From assembly GCF_000004075.3 (NCBI RefSeq), contig NC_026658.2, forward strand, positions 13,566,075 through 13,630,074: DNA of 64,000 nt, given 5' to 3'. Each line of letters begins with the position of its first letter. Position 1 is the stretch's first letter. Below, in pieces: positions 27,601-40,061 of this stretch. Under the pieces are notes generated by a model. It ran no database searches, was not told the DNA's origin, and worked only from the letters and a program-made list of their open reading frames with translations. A program made the translations under genes and the position numbers. The DNA comes from Cucumis sativus (Eukaryota > Streptophyta > Magnoliopsida > Cucurbitales > Cucurbitaceae).

Positions 27601-30591
27601 AAGCATTGTTATATTGCAGATCAAATTGTTACTCTCCAATGTATCATTCAATAGATGCCATGACTAACATTCTCTTCTCATCTGGGACTACGGGTAAAAT
27701 CTCTCTTCTAGCACCTAATAAGCCTAGTGTCTGCGTCCGTGTCGGACACTCACTCAAAATACTTGCGAGATACGTATTGGATAAAGTAATAAATGTATTA
27801 AACATTGATAGAACATTTGTTATGTAGACTAAAAAGACACGTATATGACAACAATAATAAACTTTGAAGTGGAAGACAATTAAACTAATTTTTTTTACTT
27901 TCAATCTTCTTTTGAGTATAAAATATATATTAAATGTATATTTTAATAATTTAATAAACAAGTACCCATTGGTTTCATGTCCCAAATTTTTAAAAAATTA
28001 CATGTTCGTCGTGTCTCTGTGTCACATCACATGGCAAAAGTACAGTGGCAGATCCAAAAATTTTGTTCAGAAAGGACTTAACTTCAAATTTAGAAAGCGT
28101 TTGGAGGCTAATAAGATTTATGCAAACTTAGACTCAAATATTATCATTCTATTCAATAGTTTTAGTTTATAGACCGAGAACTTTTGCTAAATCTTTGAGG
28201 ATGTATTTTTTAAACCAAAATAGTATTTTAACAATTTTATAAAGAAAGGACAACCGCACAATGGCAAGAACACATTTTGTTGAATAATCCAATTAACTAA
28301 TTAATATTACCTCACGGATAAAGATTTGAGGGGGGCTCCTTAGCTGAAACTGCCACTGACCATATGTAGTACAGTGTATTTGATTAAGAAAATGTGTTAA
28401 TATGATATTTTGACATCGGCAGTTGCAAATTCTTATAAACTTGTGGCCCATATCAGGAGAGCCGAAAGCAATCCCATGGACACAACGTTCACCTATCCGC
28501 TGCGCTGCTGATTCCTGGGCTCACATGGATGTTCAGCCTGGTGATGTTTTCTGTTGGCCCACAAATTTAGGATGGGCGATGGGGCCAGTTTCAGTGTACT
28601 CAGCCTTCTTAACTGGTGCAACTCTTGCTCTCTATCATGGATCTCCTCTTGGCTATGGATTTGGAAAGTTCGTTCAGGTGAAAGTTTTGTCAGATGCCTA
28701 TGAGCCCAACCATGGGATTTAATTGCTAGGCCAACTAGTTTTAGATTTTAAGCATCTCTTTCCTCTACATTTGTTGTAGGATGCAGGAGTGACTATGTTG
28801 GGAACAGTTCCAAGCTTGGTAAAAACTTGGAAGGATACAAGGTGCATGGAAGGCTTAAATTGGACAAAGATAAGGTAATATTTTACAAACCTAGCTCAAC
28901 TCGAATGGGATGTATGATGACGAATAAAGAGGTCTGGGATCCAAATAAATCTTCTTTACTAATATGTATTTAAATATATAAATTAGTTTAATGGACTTAG
29001 AAGTTGATATCTGTAGGTACTTTGCCTCCACCGGCGAAACGTCAAATGTCGATGATGATCTCTGGCTCTCCTCAAGGTCATATTACAAACCCTTGTTCGA
29101 ATGTTGTGGTGGCACAGAACTTGGCTCAAGCTTCATCGTCGGAAGTCCAGTACAACCACAGGCTTTTGGGGCTTTTAGCACTGCATCTATGACCACAGGA
29201 TTTGTCATCCTTGATGAACATGGAATACCTTCTGTGAGTGCAATGAATAGGATTTTACGTCATTAAGTGAATTTCTGGATGAAAAATTAAGCATCTTATT
29301 TTCTCTGTTTTCTTTTGATAAACAGCCAGATGATCAGCCTTGCATTGGTGAAATAGGGTTATTCCCTACATATCTCGGAGCTAGTAGCGAACTGCTAAAT
29401 GCTGATCATGATGAAGTGTACTTCAAGGGAATGCCAATATACAATGGAATGGTACAGTCAAGCTCAAGCACACCCTTCTTTTTGTTTTAGATTTCTTTTA
29501 ATTTCCCAGGGACTTTTGGTACAAAACTTGCCTGTATTTATGCTCTGTTCCGGCGTCCAAATGAATATGGGTTAAAGTATTGGTTGATTATGAATCCAAC
29601 TGGCAAGGGAGATCTCATTTTTTTAAAATAAGCAGGCAGGCATTTATAATATTTTTTTACTTGATTCACTTCATTTCAGCAACTGAGGAGACATGGAGAC
29701 ATCATCAAAAGAACTGTTGGAGGCTACTTAGTTGTTCAAGGTAGGGCTGATGACACCATGAACCTTGGCGGCATCAAGGTACTACACTGTTTTTTCTGCT
29801 ACTCCTAACACAAATGACATTTTTCCTGTAAAAATCGATAGACTTGTGAAGTTGTTGGGATACCTCCTAATTAGAATAAGATCTAAAATATATTGAAATA
29901 TAGAAGTACATGATAACCCAACCCCTAGATCACTCCCCCTTCTTCACTCTTACTCTCCCTCTCCCTCTCCCTCCTATTTATAACAAGATACCCCAACTAA
30001 GTCCCTATCAAATGACCCTTGTGCGCTTTAATAATATCCATAACTAAGTACTTTATAGAAGTCAAGTAAGTAGCCAGTTCGAGCAACCTTATCACTTGTT
30101 TTTTCCTTTGTTAAAGACCACATATAAGCTTCTTCCCAACTGTTAAATTATTTAACACCTGCTTCTCTCACACAAATGTAGACAAGTTCGGTTGAACTTG
30201 AACGCATATGCGACCATGTTGATGAGAGTTTATTGGAAACCGCTGCGGTCGCTGTGTCACCTATACAAGGAGGTCCAGAACAACTAGTCATTTTGGTCGT
30301 ACTTAGAGAAGGATATAAAAAGTCCCCACAAGAACTGAAAATCAAATTTTCAAAAGCAATCCAGAGCAATCTGAACCCTTTGTTCAAGGTAGCATTTCAT
30401 TCAAAGTTAATTTTCTTTCCAGTTTTCTGCAAACAAGGGTCGTGAAAATCTGAACTTTGAAATGAATGAAACTGCAGGTTGGGTTTGTGAAAATTGTTCC
30501 AAGCTTTCCACGAACTGCTTCTAATAAGTTACTGAGAAGAGTTTTGAGGAAACAGATGAAGGATGAAATTGCCCTTCAAAGTCAACTTTAG
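24699..30591 (+). CDS. Acyl-activating enzyme, AAE17/AAE18 type, tandem copy B
   Basis: Fourteen coding exons have exactly the same lengths as copy A: 24699-24967, 25048-25177, 25264-25517, 26094-26295, 26649-26689, 27299-27427, 27620-27693, 28457-28677, 28780-28874, 29017-29233, 29326-29451, 29680-29778, 30182-30388, 30478-30591 (725 aa). The ATP loop SSGTTGEPK, CGGTELG, GRADD and the catalytic-lysine motif TASNK are present. The expected WRDEG motif is intact, unlike in copy A, so copy B looks closer to the ancestral enzyme, although it has L for R in the usual RLR(I/L)SKAK segment. An in-frame upstream ATG at 24630 would add 23 residues, but copy A cannot encode that extension, so I prefer the MGKS start. 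Function as for copy A: probable acyl-CoA synthetase, possibly peroxisomal (C-terminal SQL), substrate not known. Confidence 0.92.
26850..27190. repeat. Degenerate tandem repeat in intron 5 of AAE copy B
   Basis: This is the counterpart of the intron-5 array in copy A. Words such as GTTAAGTTTTTAGGTCAATCGG, GTGATTTAACATAGTATC and GAGCTTAATCTTTTTGTTCAATTG recur with an irregular period. It is more decayed than in copy A. Confidence 0.5.
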
Positions 30592-30926
30592 AGGCCAAGC
30601 CATCGCCTCTCTAAGTTATTGTTGTATGAAAGTTCACTGAGGCCATGCATAATAATTTGCAAATAAATTGAAATGAGAGACAGTTTTATATCAACTACCT
30701 TAGGGCTATTTGAAAAGTCTGAAAAAGACATCTAAGATTAAGATGGCAGAAATCCCTTCTAACTTGAAGGAAAACATCAGTCCTTAAAGTTGGAACTGAG
30801 AACAATTGTGTGTTTCTAAATAAAAATACTAGTCCTTAACGTTTGAGAAGATTCAAGCTTATGATCGATCGACGAGTTCATTTAACTATTTTTACAACTT
30901 TTGGTTGAAATCTACACCAACGCTAT

Positions 30927-30984
30927 GCACCAAATTGTCAAACTGTTCTATTTTAGCACCAAATTGTCAAACTGTTCTATTTTT
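30927..30984. repeat. Tandem duplication of a 29-bp unit
   Basis: Two adjacent copies (30927-30955 and 30956-30984) both begin GCACCAAATTGTCAAACTG and end in CTATTTTA. Confidence 0.9.
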
Positions 30985-31090
30985 ATGTACATCAATCATT
31001 TTGGATGTCACTTTAGAATCTTCTTTAAAAACTAGATTTTAACTCAAAATTTGGTCCTTTCAAAAGGAAAATTCTTAGACAATAAAATTA

Positions 31091-31174
31091 AAACTATTTA
31101 CAAAATATAACAAATAAATAAATAAACAGTCTATAAAGAATTTAATAGATTTTGCTATATTTTGTAAATAGTTT
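31091..31174. mobile_element. Short foldback element with 19-bp inverted repeats
   Basis: The ends are a perfect 19-bp inverted repeat: AAACTATTTACAAAATATA at 31091-31109 and its reverse complement at 31156-31174. The total length is 84 bp with no coding capacity. A related element of the same size is at 60277-60361. This is MITE-like or a hairpin-forming relic. No target-site duplication is obvious. Confidence 0.6.
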
Positions 31175-31321
31175 CTACCCTACTTTTAAAAATGCTCCAT
31201 CTATGAATCTAAATTTCAAATTTTACATACAACTCTCCAACAGGGCCAGATTGTATTTATCTATGTGGAGTCACCATTAAAGCTGTAAAAACAATAACAA
31301 AACCCACAACCAACTTATTGT

Positions 31322-31323
31322 GA

Positions 31324-31355
<32 letters not shown>

Positions 31356-31358
31356 AAA
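31322..31358. repeat. (GAAA)n microsatellite
   Basis: About nine GAAA units in a row in the 3' flank of the AAE copy B gene. The homologous flank of copy A lacks the expansion. Confidence 0.85.
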
Positions 31359-31661
31359 TAGAATAGTTCAATAGATGACAAGGGGTTTCAAAATCTCAGG
31401 TCATTTATCCAAATTTTGCAATGCATTTTCCTTATAGTAAAGACGTGTACGAGATTTTACAGCAAAAGTAAGACAGGCTCTGATCAAACTCATCAGGAAA
31501 GTTGCAAATAAACAAAGATAATACCGAAAGCTCGATTCTACCTTCCTCCAAGGATGCTGGATTTCATAAAGCAGCTAGTAAACTTGAGTGCACCGCAGAC
31601 AGAGCTATGAAATTTTGATGGTGAAAACTGTGAGAGCTTAAGTCTTGAAAGCCTCAACTGT

Positions 31662-34600
31662 CTACTCGTCGAGACCATAGTCTTCGCCAAAATACTTATC
31701 GACCAGACAATTTGCCATGTTTCTCAACTCTTCATTTTCATGAAACTGGAATCTTTCCATTGCTTCAATCCCGTCCTCCCGCTCAACGAGCCTGGGACCG
31801 TCCCCGTTTGGCATTCCTCGCAATACCTTTGGCCAAAGAACAAGAAAATGCATTATCATTATGGATTAGAACAAATTTTTTTCGGAAGTCCTCCTGAACA
31901 TCAAAATATCACAGGATGTCACCAACTCTCTGAAGTAAGAGAACAATAAGAAATACGTCCTCCCAAAAAGTCTGTAATATGATATGAACGTTTTCTCAAG
32001 GAAGCAACACATAAGTAGTCCTCGCAAGGGCAGAGCTAACAACTTGTGTATATATACATATAAATTGAAGTGCGGCAATGATAGAAAAGCTTAAGAACAT
32101 TATAAATTAGCTCTATAGTCTGTTAATCCAAGACAGGCCATGAGGGGCCTCCAATTGTTTCCCAGCCATCATTTCTGCTGTCCCTAAGTAGGTGGTCAAC
32201 ATGGAGAATGAGGTGACTTGAGGATTCAATTAAGCAAAAGAAAAAAGAGATGCTTTCTAACTCAGCAAAACCCCCGAATGGAAAAATAACAAACGAGAAG
32301 AATAACAATAGAAACAATGCATATGAACAATCAGATATACTAACCATCTCCAAGAATTGAAATCCTAGCCTTGCAGCCTCTGTATCGGCAGATCTTACCA
32401 AGTCAATGAAACCCACAAGGCATCCTCTGCCAACAAGTGAAACCAAGTTTTCAACTAGAAGTTTTGCTTTTCCGTCACTATCATTAGGCGCAACACAGAG
32501 ATTTCCCAATACGTATGCTACTTCCTTTCTTACATCAAATGGTGCTGATGAAAGAAGTCTAATCAACAAGGGTACCACATCACTGGTGTATATCAATTGC
32601 TTGTGCTCCATGGAACCCGCAGCAATGTTGGACAGCACCCAAGATGCCTCCTACTTTCGATAGGGATTCAGATAATAAACTCACAGTCCAAATCTATTCA
32701 GAGATGGTAATATTTTAACAAGTAATGAAAATTACCTTCTTTAAAACTCGGTGCTCGCTTTTTAAGCATTTTATCAGGACTTCTAAAACACTACCTGAAA
32801 ACAACAGAATTGCATATTCCATTCAAATCTCACAAATCACTGTGATTATTTTCCTTTGATATTCATTGAAATCAATCTACCGCGATTTCATCCTAGCAAG
32901 AGAAAAAAAGTACATTGCCCACCTGTAATTTCACTTCCAGGAATGAGAATAGCAGAAATTGTATGTGAATCCACTGCCACAAGGTTTCCTAAACTTCGAA
33001 GCACCTATTTAAGATGTAATTTTTTGAATTATCAAAAACCCACAATGTAGTTGATAAAAAAAACCATTGAATTGCTTGATATTCATAAAATTTCCAAGTA
33101 TCAGGCAATGCTAACATGGACACTAGCTAGTGGATCTGAAAATTATGAGCAATTCAAATTCAAAATAATGTGCTTGGCATTCAAAATAATGTGCAAAACA
33201 GGAGATCATAAGACGGCATTCTTCAAGTAGTTGTAACACGAAACATGTGGAATCATTTAAAAAGATCTCCTCACTCAATTAACTAGGTCATCCTGATCTT
33301 TCTATGCTACAGAAGAACCAAACATAAGGAAAATGGATGCAAATTTATTACTTGGAGAAAACGTACATTGATACAAAGCATGACTTGATAATGGTGTCAC
33401 AATTACAAGCATAAATTCATAATTAATCAGGTAAGAAAGATGGAAAGGGAAGTCGTGGACAACTAAAGACAGCCATTGAAGAACAAAAGGACTTAACATC
33501 TTCATCAAGGTACGCTAGGCATCTCACGATAATTTACTGTACATTAGACCGAACTCAGAAAAGTGAATCTTAGAATGCAGACATTGTTTTACTTTAACAT
33601 TACCGGAATAAGCAATTGCAAACTATTTGATGTTGATAATCTTTCCACAAGTAGTTGGACAACTTCACTCTTCACCAATATACTGATAGCAACATCTGAG
33701 AGTGCTGAGAGATACACAATTACCCAGGCAACTTCAGTTGCCAACTCATCATCCCTGCACTTCGTAATTTTGAATATAATTAAAACCCTGTCCACCTATA
33801 CAATCATAGAAAATTTCCTCTTCAAAATAGTAACAGTATTAACAATGTAGATGTAAAATCACAACAGGAAATTTTCTCGTGAGCTCCACAATTATAATGC
33901 TCAAAAGCTGCAAAGAGAATTTGCATTGTGCTAAATCTAATCTCTGCCTAGGTTAGGTATAACTATCATCTGGAACAGTAGATAACCCAATAATATACGG
34001 AATCAACTTGTACAGAAACAGCTTAATGAGAATGAGAAAAAAGAAATCTGGATAAGAATAAGGGACATATCTACCGACTATCATTGTATTAACTCCTTTA
34101 TGATCAAAACATGAATTCCAAAGTTTGATAACTATACTTACGCTTTTCTTAAGTGTCTAATGATGGCATCCAACACCCCATCTATTCTAATTAGTTCTGT
34201 AGCAGCCCTGGAATCTGGTCCCTACATGAGAAAAACACGAGAGGTACTCTTTTGTGAACAAAATGCACAAATCTTTCAAATTTTGTGATTTGAGCTATGC
34301 TCTGTACAGTATGACATCATGTAGTTGTTGATAGGAGAAGGTATGTTATGCTAGTAAAAGAAAACCCCAAACCTTAATTAAGTTGGATAGTGCCCAAGCA
34401 GCTGTTTTAACGGATGAACCTTTGTTTGGTAGCAGCATTCTGGCAAGAGGTAATAAAGCACCTTGCGAAAGCAGAATATTCCTCAACTCCTTCTCTTCAC
34501 CAGCAACATTTCCCAATGCCCATGCACACTGCTCTGCAACAAGCAGTGAACTTCTTTCTGCACAGAATTATGCAAGTCAAAACAAAAATAAAAACCAATA

Positions 34601-37139
34601 CAGAGAAAGAGAAGACTTCATCTAAAATTTTACTAAAATAAATTGTGACAGCTTCCAGGAAGTTCATGGACAAATAACACATTTGAAGTCTCTAATACAT
34701 CCCAATCTGTTTCTTTTCCCAAATGAATGAGCCAATTCATGCATTGTAAATATTCAAATTTAAAGAAACTGCCTCAACTATTTTTAACTACACAGGACAG
34801 TTCAGACAAAGTCTACCAGTTACAGCTGGCCAAGCAGTGATCATATGCATATCACAGGAGTGTTAATAATCATACATAATGATGACAACAGACTGTTGGC
34901 ATGAAATTGGAAGAGGAAGAATAAAGTGAATCAAATAAAGGGCTTAACTTGAAAACCATAATTTGGACTTATATATGGTATTTCAGGTATCAAGCCTTCG
35001 TAAGAGAAAGGAAAAATAAAATTTAAAAGGTAATGTGAACCTCCAAGATGAGCAATAAGCAACGGTATTGCTGGCAACAAAGATTTGGTTTCTTCAGGCT
35101 TCCCAGCTCCAATGTTCGTTAAGCACCAAGCCGCCTCAAGCAACTGCAGCAAAGGAATAGAAGCAAAGACTTCAAAACAAAAAAATAAATATTTGAATTG
35201 CCCGTATAAGTTCAACAGTCATCAAATATCTAATCACGTTCCTGAAAGCCATCAAGCAACAATAAGCACCTACAAGCTACAAGAAGAAAAAAGTCACTTA
35301 TTCCATTTCCCTTTTAACTCAGCATGATTGGCCATAGCCTTGTGAGAAAAGTGCACCCTGCATTTGTGTAATGCAGTTGGACCTATAATGCACATAACTC
35401 AAATCAATCAAAGCGCATTCTCAGGCAAGCTATTTTTTACCTGTTCATCAGGGGAGCCAAATGAAAGACACTGCACCAACAAGGATACTGCTCCTGCTTT
35501 AAGAGCAGTTTCAACTGGAGGGAATTCAGATCGAGATAACAAGCGTCTTAGTTCTCGAAGGGCATGAATTCTCTTCTGCATTGCACCTTTTCCCCTACAA
35601 TAGAAACAGCAAGACCTTTACACCAATTATATCAATTGTTCAATATACCAATCAAATACGGTGGAGAATGGCTCATTTAAAAACTATAAATGAAGTTAAA
35701 GAAATGTTTGTAACTTACTGCCTTATTGTTCACCATAGGGTCAAACCATGTCCCTCTCACCTAAAACAAAATGCAGAAAACGGTGCCCAAGTCTGTCCAT
35801 TTTAAAATACATCAATGATTTTTCAAAACCAATCTTTTCTAATCCAAATCTTTGACAGCTTATGGGACAATATTTGGGTTTGGAGGAGAAAACCTATTGA
35901 CATATGATCACCTTTGGGTGCCCGGGCCTTGGCCCCTATTTCATTCAATCAATAAAATGTTTCATTCCCCCAAAAAAAACAACAGTAGCTCTTTTAAGAA
36001 ATTTTTTAAGACAATACTTGATATCCTTTTCACAATTCAGTTCATTCCTCCTATAACTGTGATTCCAGCAACGATTAGGAATGATTTCTCAATTCCCACC
36101 TTGGTGCACATTTCAAGTTTGAGAAATGAAACGACACCATCAGCTTCGATGGATCTTACGGATACTTGTTTTTAAAAACGACAACTTTCAGGCAATCTAG
36201 ATAGTGATTTTGCTTGATTTCTTGAGAGCATGAACGTGTGCAAAATTAGAACCCTTAAACTAGTTAGAGTAAGCACGCATACTAGATAGTAAGTTACACG
36301 ACTCCACAGCACCAAGTGGGTCCGCGAAAAGAAACAACTTGATAGCACATATCTCTCAAACTCTTCGTCCTACAGCAGTTTCTTCTACGGGATAGTTAAG
36401 GTAATTACAAGTAACCAAAATGTGATTTTTAGATACGAAAACTAAGAAGAAATGTCTTTTCCGTTAATCTGAGGATAAGAGAAAGAAAAATGATCAACGT
36501 ACTGGTATGCAACTGCGGATTTTAGCTCGTCCACTGCTGAAGAAGTTTGAACTTCCAAAATCGACAACTCTTCGTCCATTATCATTTCATTGTCAACACC
36601 ATCACCATCACCATCACCATCACCATCACCAATCCCAATTCTGCAGAAGCGCTTCGCGCGCACCAACAAGTCCCTTCTTTCCTTTCCCACCGCAATCGCA
36701 TGCTGTCGTCTTCGATTAGCAGCAACACTCCCAACTGAGAACAGAAATACAGATACACTCACTGCATTAGTTACGAACAAAGTTCATAAAAATCAACAGA
36801 AAAATAGGAACATCCATCTCCTACAACAAATAGCAAAAAAACTCCATTCACCCAAAATACCAATCAAATTAAACAAACACGTTCTTTAAAAATCAGACGC
36901 AAATTAAGTTCCAATCTCCTCTTTCGTCACTAAGCATCCAAAAAACAAACTAACATGTCGAACGCAGCTGCACCAATTTCAGTCATCGGCGAACAGCGTC
37001 AACAATAATCCTCAAACTCGAACACATAGCAGCAAGAAATCAATCCGAAATCAAATACTGCAATGAATTCCTCAAAAAAGAACGCACCCGAAGACTTGAT
37101 AGAATCTCTTCTTGGAGAAGGCAGGCTAGAGTCGGCCAT
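31662..37139 (-). CDS. IMPA9: Importin subunit alpha-9 (IMPA9-like)
   Basis: Eleven coding exons on the minus strand: 37088-37139, 36503-36734, 35441-35594, 35041-35143, 34373-34557, 34142-34221, 33604-33754, 32923-33004, 32736-32794, 32345-32650, 31662-31826. All phases agree and give 522 aa, close to the Arabidopsis protein (about 519). The N-terminus is an importin-beta-binding-like basic region (NRRRQHAIAVGKERR), followed by an acidic Asp-Gly repeat (encoded by GGTGAT units at about 36600-36629), then armadillo repeats with the typical AWxLxN motifs (AWCLTNIGAG, CAWALGNVAGE, AAWALSNL, SWVLSNIAAG, VAYVLGNLCV). The acidic C-terminus ends GEDYGLDE. Importin alpha proteins bind nuclear localisation signals and, with importin beta, carry cargo through the nuclear pore; IMPA9 is the most divergent plant paralogue and its cargo is poorly known. 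The ATG at 37139 restores the family N-terminus (MADSS...SIKSS) through a 52-nt first coding exon. Confidence 0.95.
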
Positions 37140-40061
37140 GGAAGGGATGTATTCACTATTGAGAAGAGAAGTAGGAAATGGATTGAAACTCTATAGAACG
37201 GCGCAATGGGAGAAATCCGAATGGAATTTTCGCGGGGCAAGTACGCAATGACGGCCGATTGCCGCCTCCATTATTTCTTTGCTCTTGAAGAAATGAAGTT
37301 TAACGAAATTATAAATGTCCCCCAGAAGGTTTGCTATTTTGCTGCCTTTGCCACACAATCACACAATGCAACTTCTTCCCATTTTTCTTTTCAATCATTT
37401 ATTACAAAAATACACTTCTTATATAGCTTTTCTTTTTTAGTATCTTCTTATCCAACTTATTACTTTCGTTTCCATCTGTTTGGGTCCGATTGAGTTCGAC
37501 TTTTCTTGAGTTGTCAAATATTTATCGAATTCTATAAATGTCTATTCGTGTTTATAAGTGCTTAAATCTAAAAGTTTTTCTATATTTTGCAAGCTCACTA
37601 AAGGTTAGTAGATTTATGTGTCGTTTAGGGTTTAGGGTTTTGTAAGTCAACTCTGTTAGTATGATTCAAGTCAATTACTCGTCAAGAATTTCTCAAAACC
37701 TTAACTTCTAATTGATTTATGATTTAGGGTCTACTTGAGTTTTTGTTATGCATGTCCAAATACCATAATGTGATATAGCTAAATTGCTTAACATTATTAG
37801 TTAGTATGCTATCTATATGATTGATAAAATGGAATGTAAAGCATGGGGTTACATAGATTTTTTACTTCAACAAAACTAACATAATTAAGCTTGTAAATGA
37901 TTGAAAACTTTTATTTTTCCATCAAACATCTTTGGGTAAAATAACAATACATATATAGAGAGAATTTGAAATCTTGAATTCGACTCGTTAGTGTCTCGAC
38001 TTGAATTTAACACCTACTTTAGATGCTTCGAAAATTGAAAACGCTTTGAGTTTAACAAATTGAGAGAATAATAAAATGTTAAAGATAATTTACTACGAGT
38101 GGTAATGGTACGAGGTAGAGACTATTCAGGACTATAATAGTCATCTCTTACTACAATAAATACTACTTAAAAATCTTCAATTTGTTACTGTGTTTATTAT
38201 TTGATACCGTTTTTACTATTTCGACGACATTTATCATTATTTTTTATTATTTGGTATAGTGTTTATTACTTATTTATCAAACTAAAATAGTTTACACACC
38301 AAACACATACTATTAAACTCAAACTACAATAATTTACATCAATTTAATCATATATCTATTAGAAAACTTAATTCAAATGACAAAATCTTCTACAGCTATT
38401 TACAGTCTATACGTGATAGATTATGATAAACTGCTATTTATGTTTATTTTGATACTTTAATATATTTTTTAATATTTTGATTCATATTATCGGATGATCA
38501 CTACGTTCACACGTTTTAATATATTATAGAGTATTATAGATATGGTTTCCACACTCTCCCTTTCAAATTTGTATTTTATTGAATGCACCCTTTGAATTCA
38601 AGAAAGCAATGATTTTATTTGTTATTTTTCTCCCTCTCTAACTTTTTTCATTCCCAATTGTTCCTCTCTCATCTCAAGACTTTACTATACATTTTCCCTT
38701 TTCTCTCTCCCCTCATCTTTTTCGTTTTCCAATCGCCTCTCTAATCTCAACATTTTCTACATACTTTTTGTTTTTGCTAACAATCTCTTATAATATAATA
38801 TCTATATGTTCTCTCATCTTCTTTCCTTTTCAAATTCTCCATCCTCTCCTACGACTCAAATGTAACGTCTTGATTATTCAACGTACTGAAAAATGTGAGT
38901 AATCGAACTCGAAACGAAAACAAAATCGTAATACGTAAAAAGTGAAAAAGTAAATTGAATTAAAAACTTTGACCTAAAACACTTAATCCAAGTTTGAGTT
39001 TTTTATCACGTTACATTACATTCCAAATCACACTCAACAAAACAAAATTAGATTAAAATCTTTCGAATCATCACTTATTAACCTAAAAACTTAAGGGATA
39101 GTTGCAAATTTAGCCATTAGATTCAAAATAATTAAGTATATAGCAACATTTTAAAAAATTTGTAAATATAGTAATGATATAAGTCTATCACTGATAGACC
39201 ATGTTGCAAATATTGGTGATAATTTTGCTATATTTACAATTTTTTAAAATATTGATATATACTTAATTATTATTAATAAAATGGTCATTAATTATAATTT
39301 TTCCGTTCATAACAATTTGGTATAGGGGAAAAGGGTTGAGAGACTTAATGTATATATAAAAGAACTATTTAAATTTTAATAGCCTTATCCACTCAAGCTA
39401 ATAAACTACTCAACTTTATTTCGTAATTTATGAGATAAATTTTGTAATTTATTTTATTTTTATTTTCATGCATTGGGTTTCCATATTTGAAATGAGTAAT
39501 TTGTTTTTAGATTTAAATGAGATAGATGTAAAAGCTTCACTCAATCGTAAAAGTAAATATAATTATATTTGGAAACAAAATGAATTTGAGAGTAAAAATA
39601 TTCTTTTAAAAAAACGCTCGAAGGCATGCATGCGTTTTGGATTAAAATACGATAAGGAAAGTAATGATTTCAGTTTCCATTTAATATTTATAATCACACT
39701 CTCCCACCTTTGTCTTTTCCCAATCTTCTCTTTTATACTTTCATCTCCTTCATCCTCTCATCTTCATCTTTCCTTCTCTCACATTCTCCTTAACTCCGGC
39801 CACCACCCACTGTGAGACTTTCACACTTCATAGTCCCCATTCTTTTCTCTTTTTCTTTTTTTTCCCTTTCATTTCTTCACTGGATCTTCTTTTTTTCAGT
39901 ACAAAACCGTCCAAATCAACTGAAATCTTTATTTCCTGGTCGGTGTCAGCAGCAATAATGTTACTAAAACACGTTGGTAATCGACTCAGTTTTGAAGCTT
40001 AATTGATTGGTAAGTTTGTGTGAAATTATATCTGGTTGAAGGCGAGGTAATTAAAGGTGGA
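37140..40061. other. Region between diverging IMPA9 and DUF620 genes
   Basis: It contains the IMPA9 promoter and leader on the right of 37139, a TTTAGGG dimer near 37623-37638, AT-rich DNA, a copy of the dispersed CTATCACTGATAG repeat at about 39095-39290, and a strongly pyrimidine-rich stretch (about 39690-39940) that is probably the 5' leader or promoter of the DUF620 gene. No other gene is supported. Confidence 0.6.
39095..39290. repeat. Dispersed CTATCACTGATAG-family repeat copy
   Basis: It begins GGGATAGTTGCAAATTTAGC, continues through ATTAAGTATATAGCAAC and GTAAATATAGTAATG, and carries CTATCACTGATAGACC and ATGTTGCAAATATTGG. The same order of words is found at 7275-7515 and 54150-54420. 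Confidence 0.75.

Larger units (their letters stand above)
30592..31661. other. Region between converging AAE copy B and importin alpha-9 genes
   Basis: It contains the 3' flanks of both genes. Within it are a 29-bp tandem duplication, a short foldback element and a (GAAA)n run, listed separately. From about 31200 to 31460 it is homologous to the 3' flank of AAE copy A, which gives the right edge of the duplication unit. No further gene is supported. Confidence 0.6.

Noticed and set aside
35852-36175. 107-codon plus-strand frame in the IMPA9 intron
   Set aside because: It lies antisense within the large intron 2 of IMPA9, with no recognisable domain.
36590-36889. Plus-strand frame with Thr/Ser/Pro repeats opposite IMPA9 exon 2
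   Set aside because: It is produced by the hexamer repeat of the real minus-strand exon.
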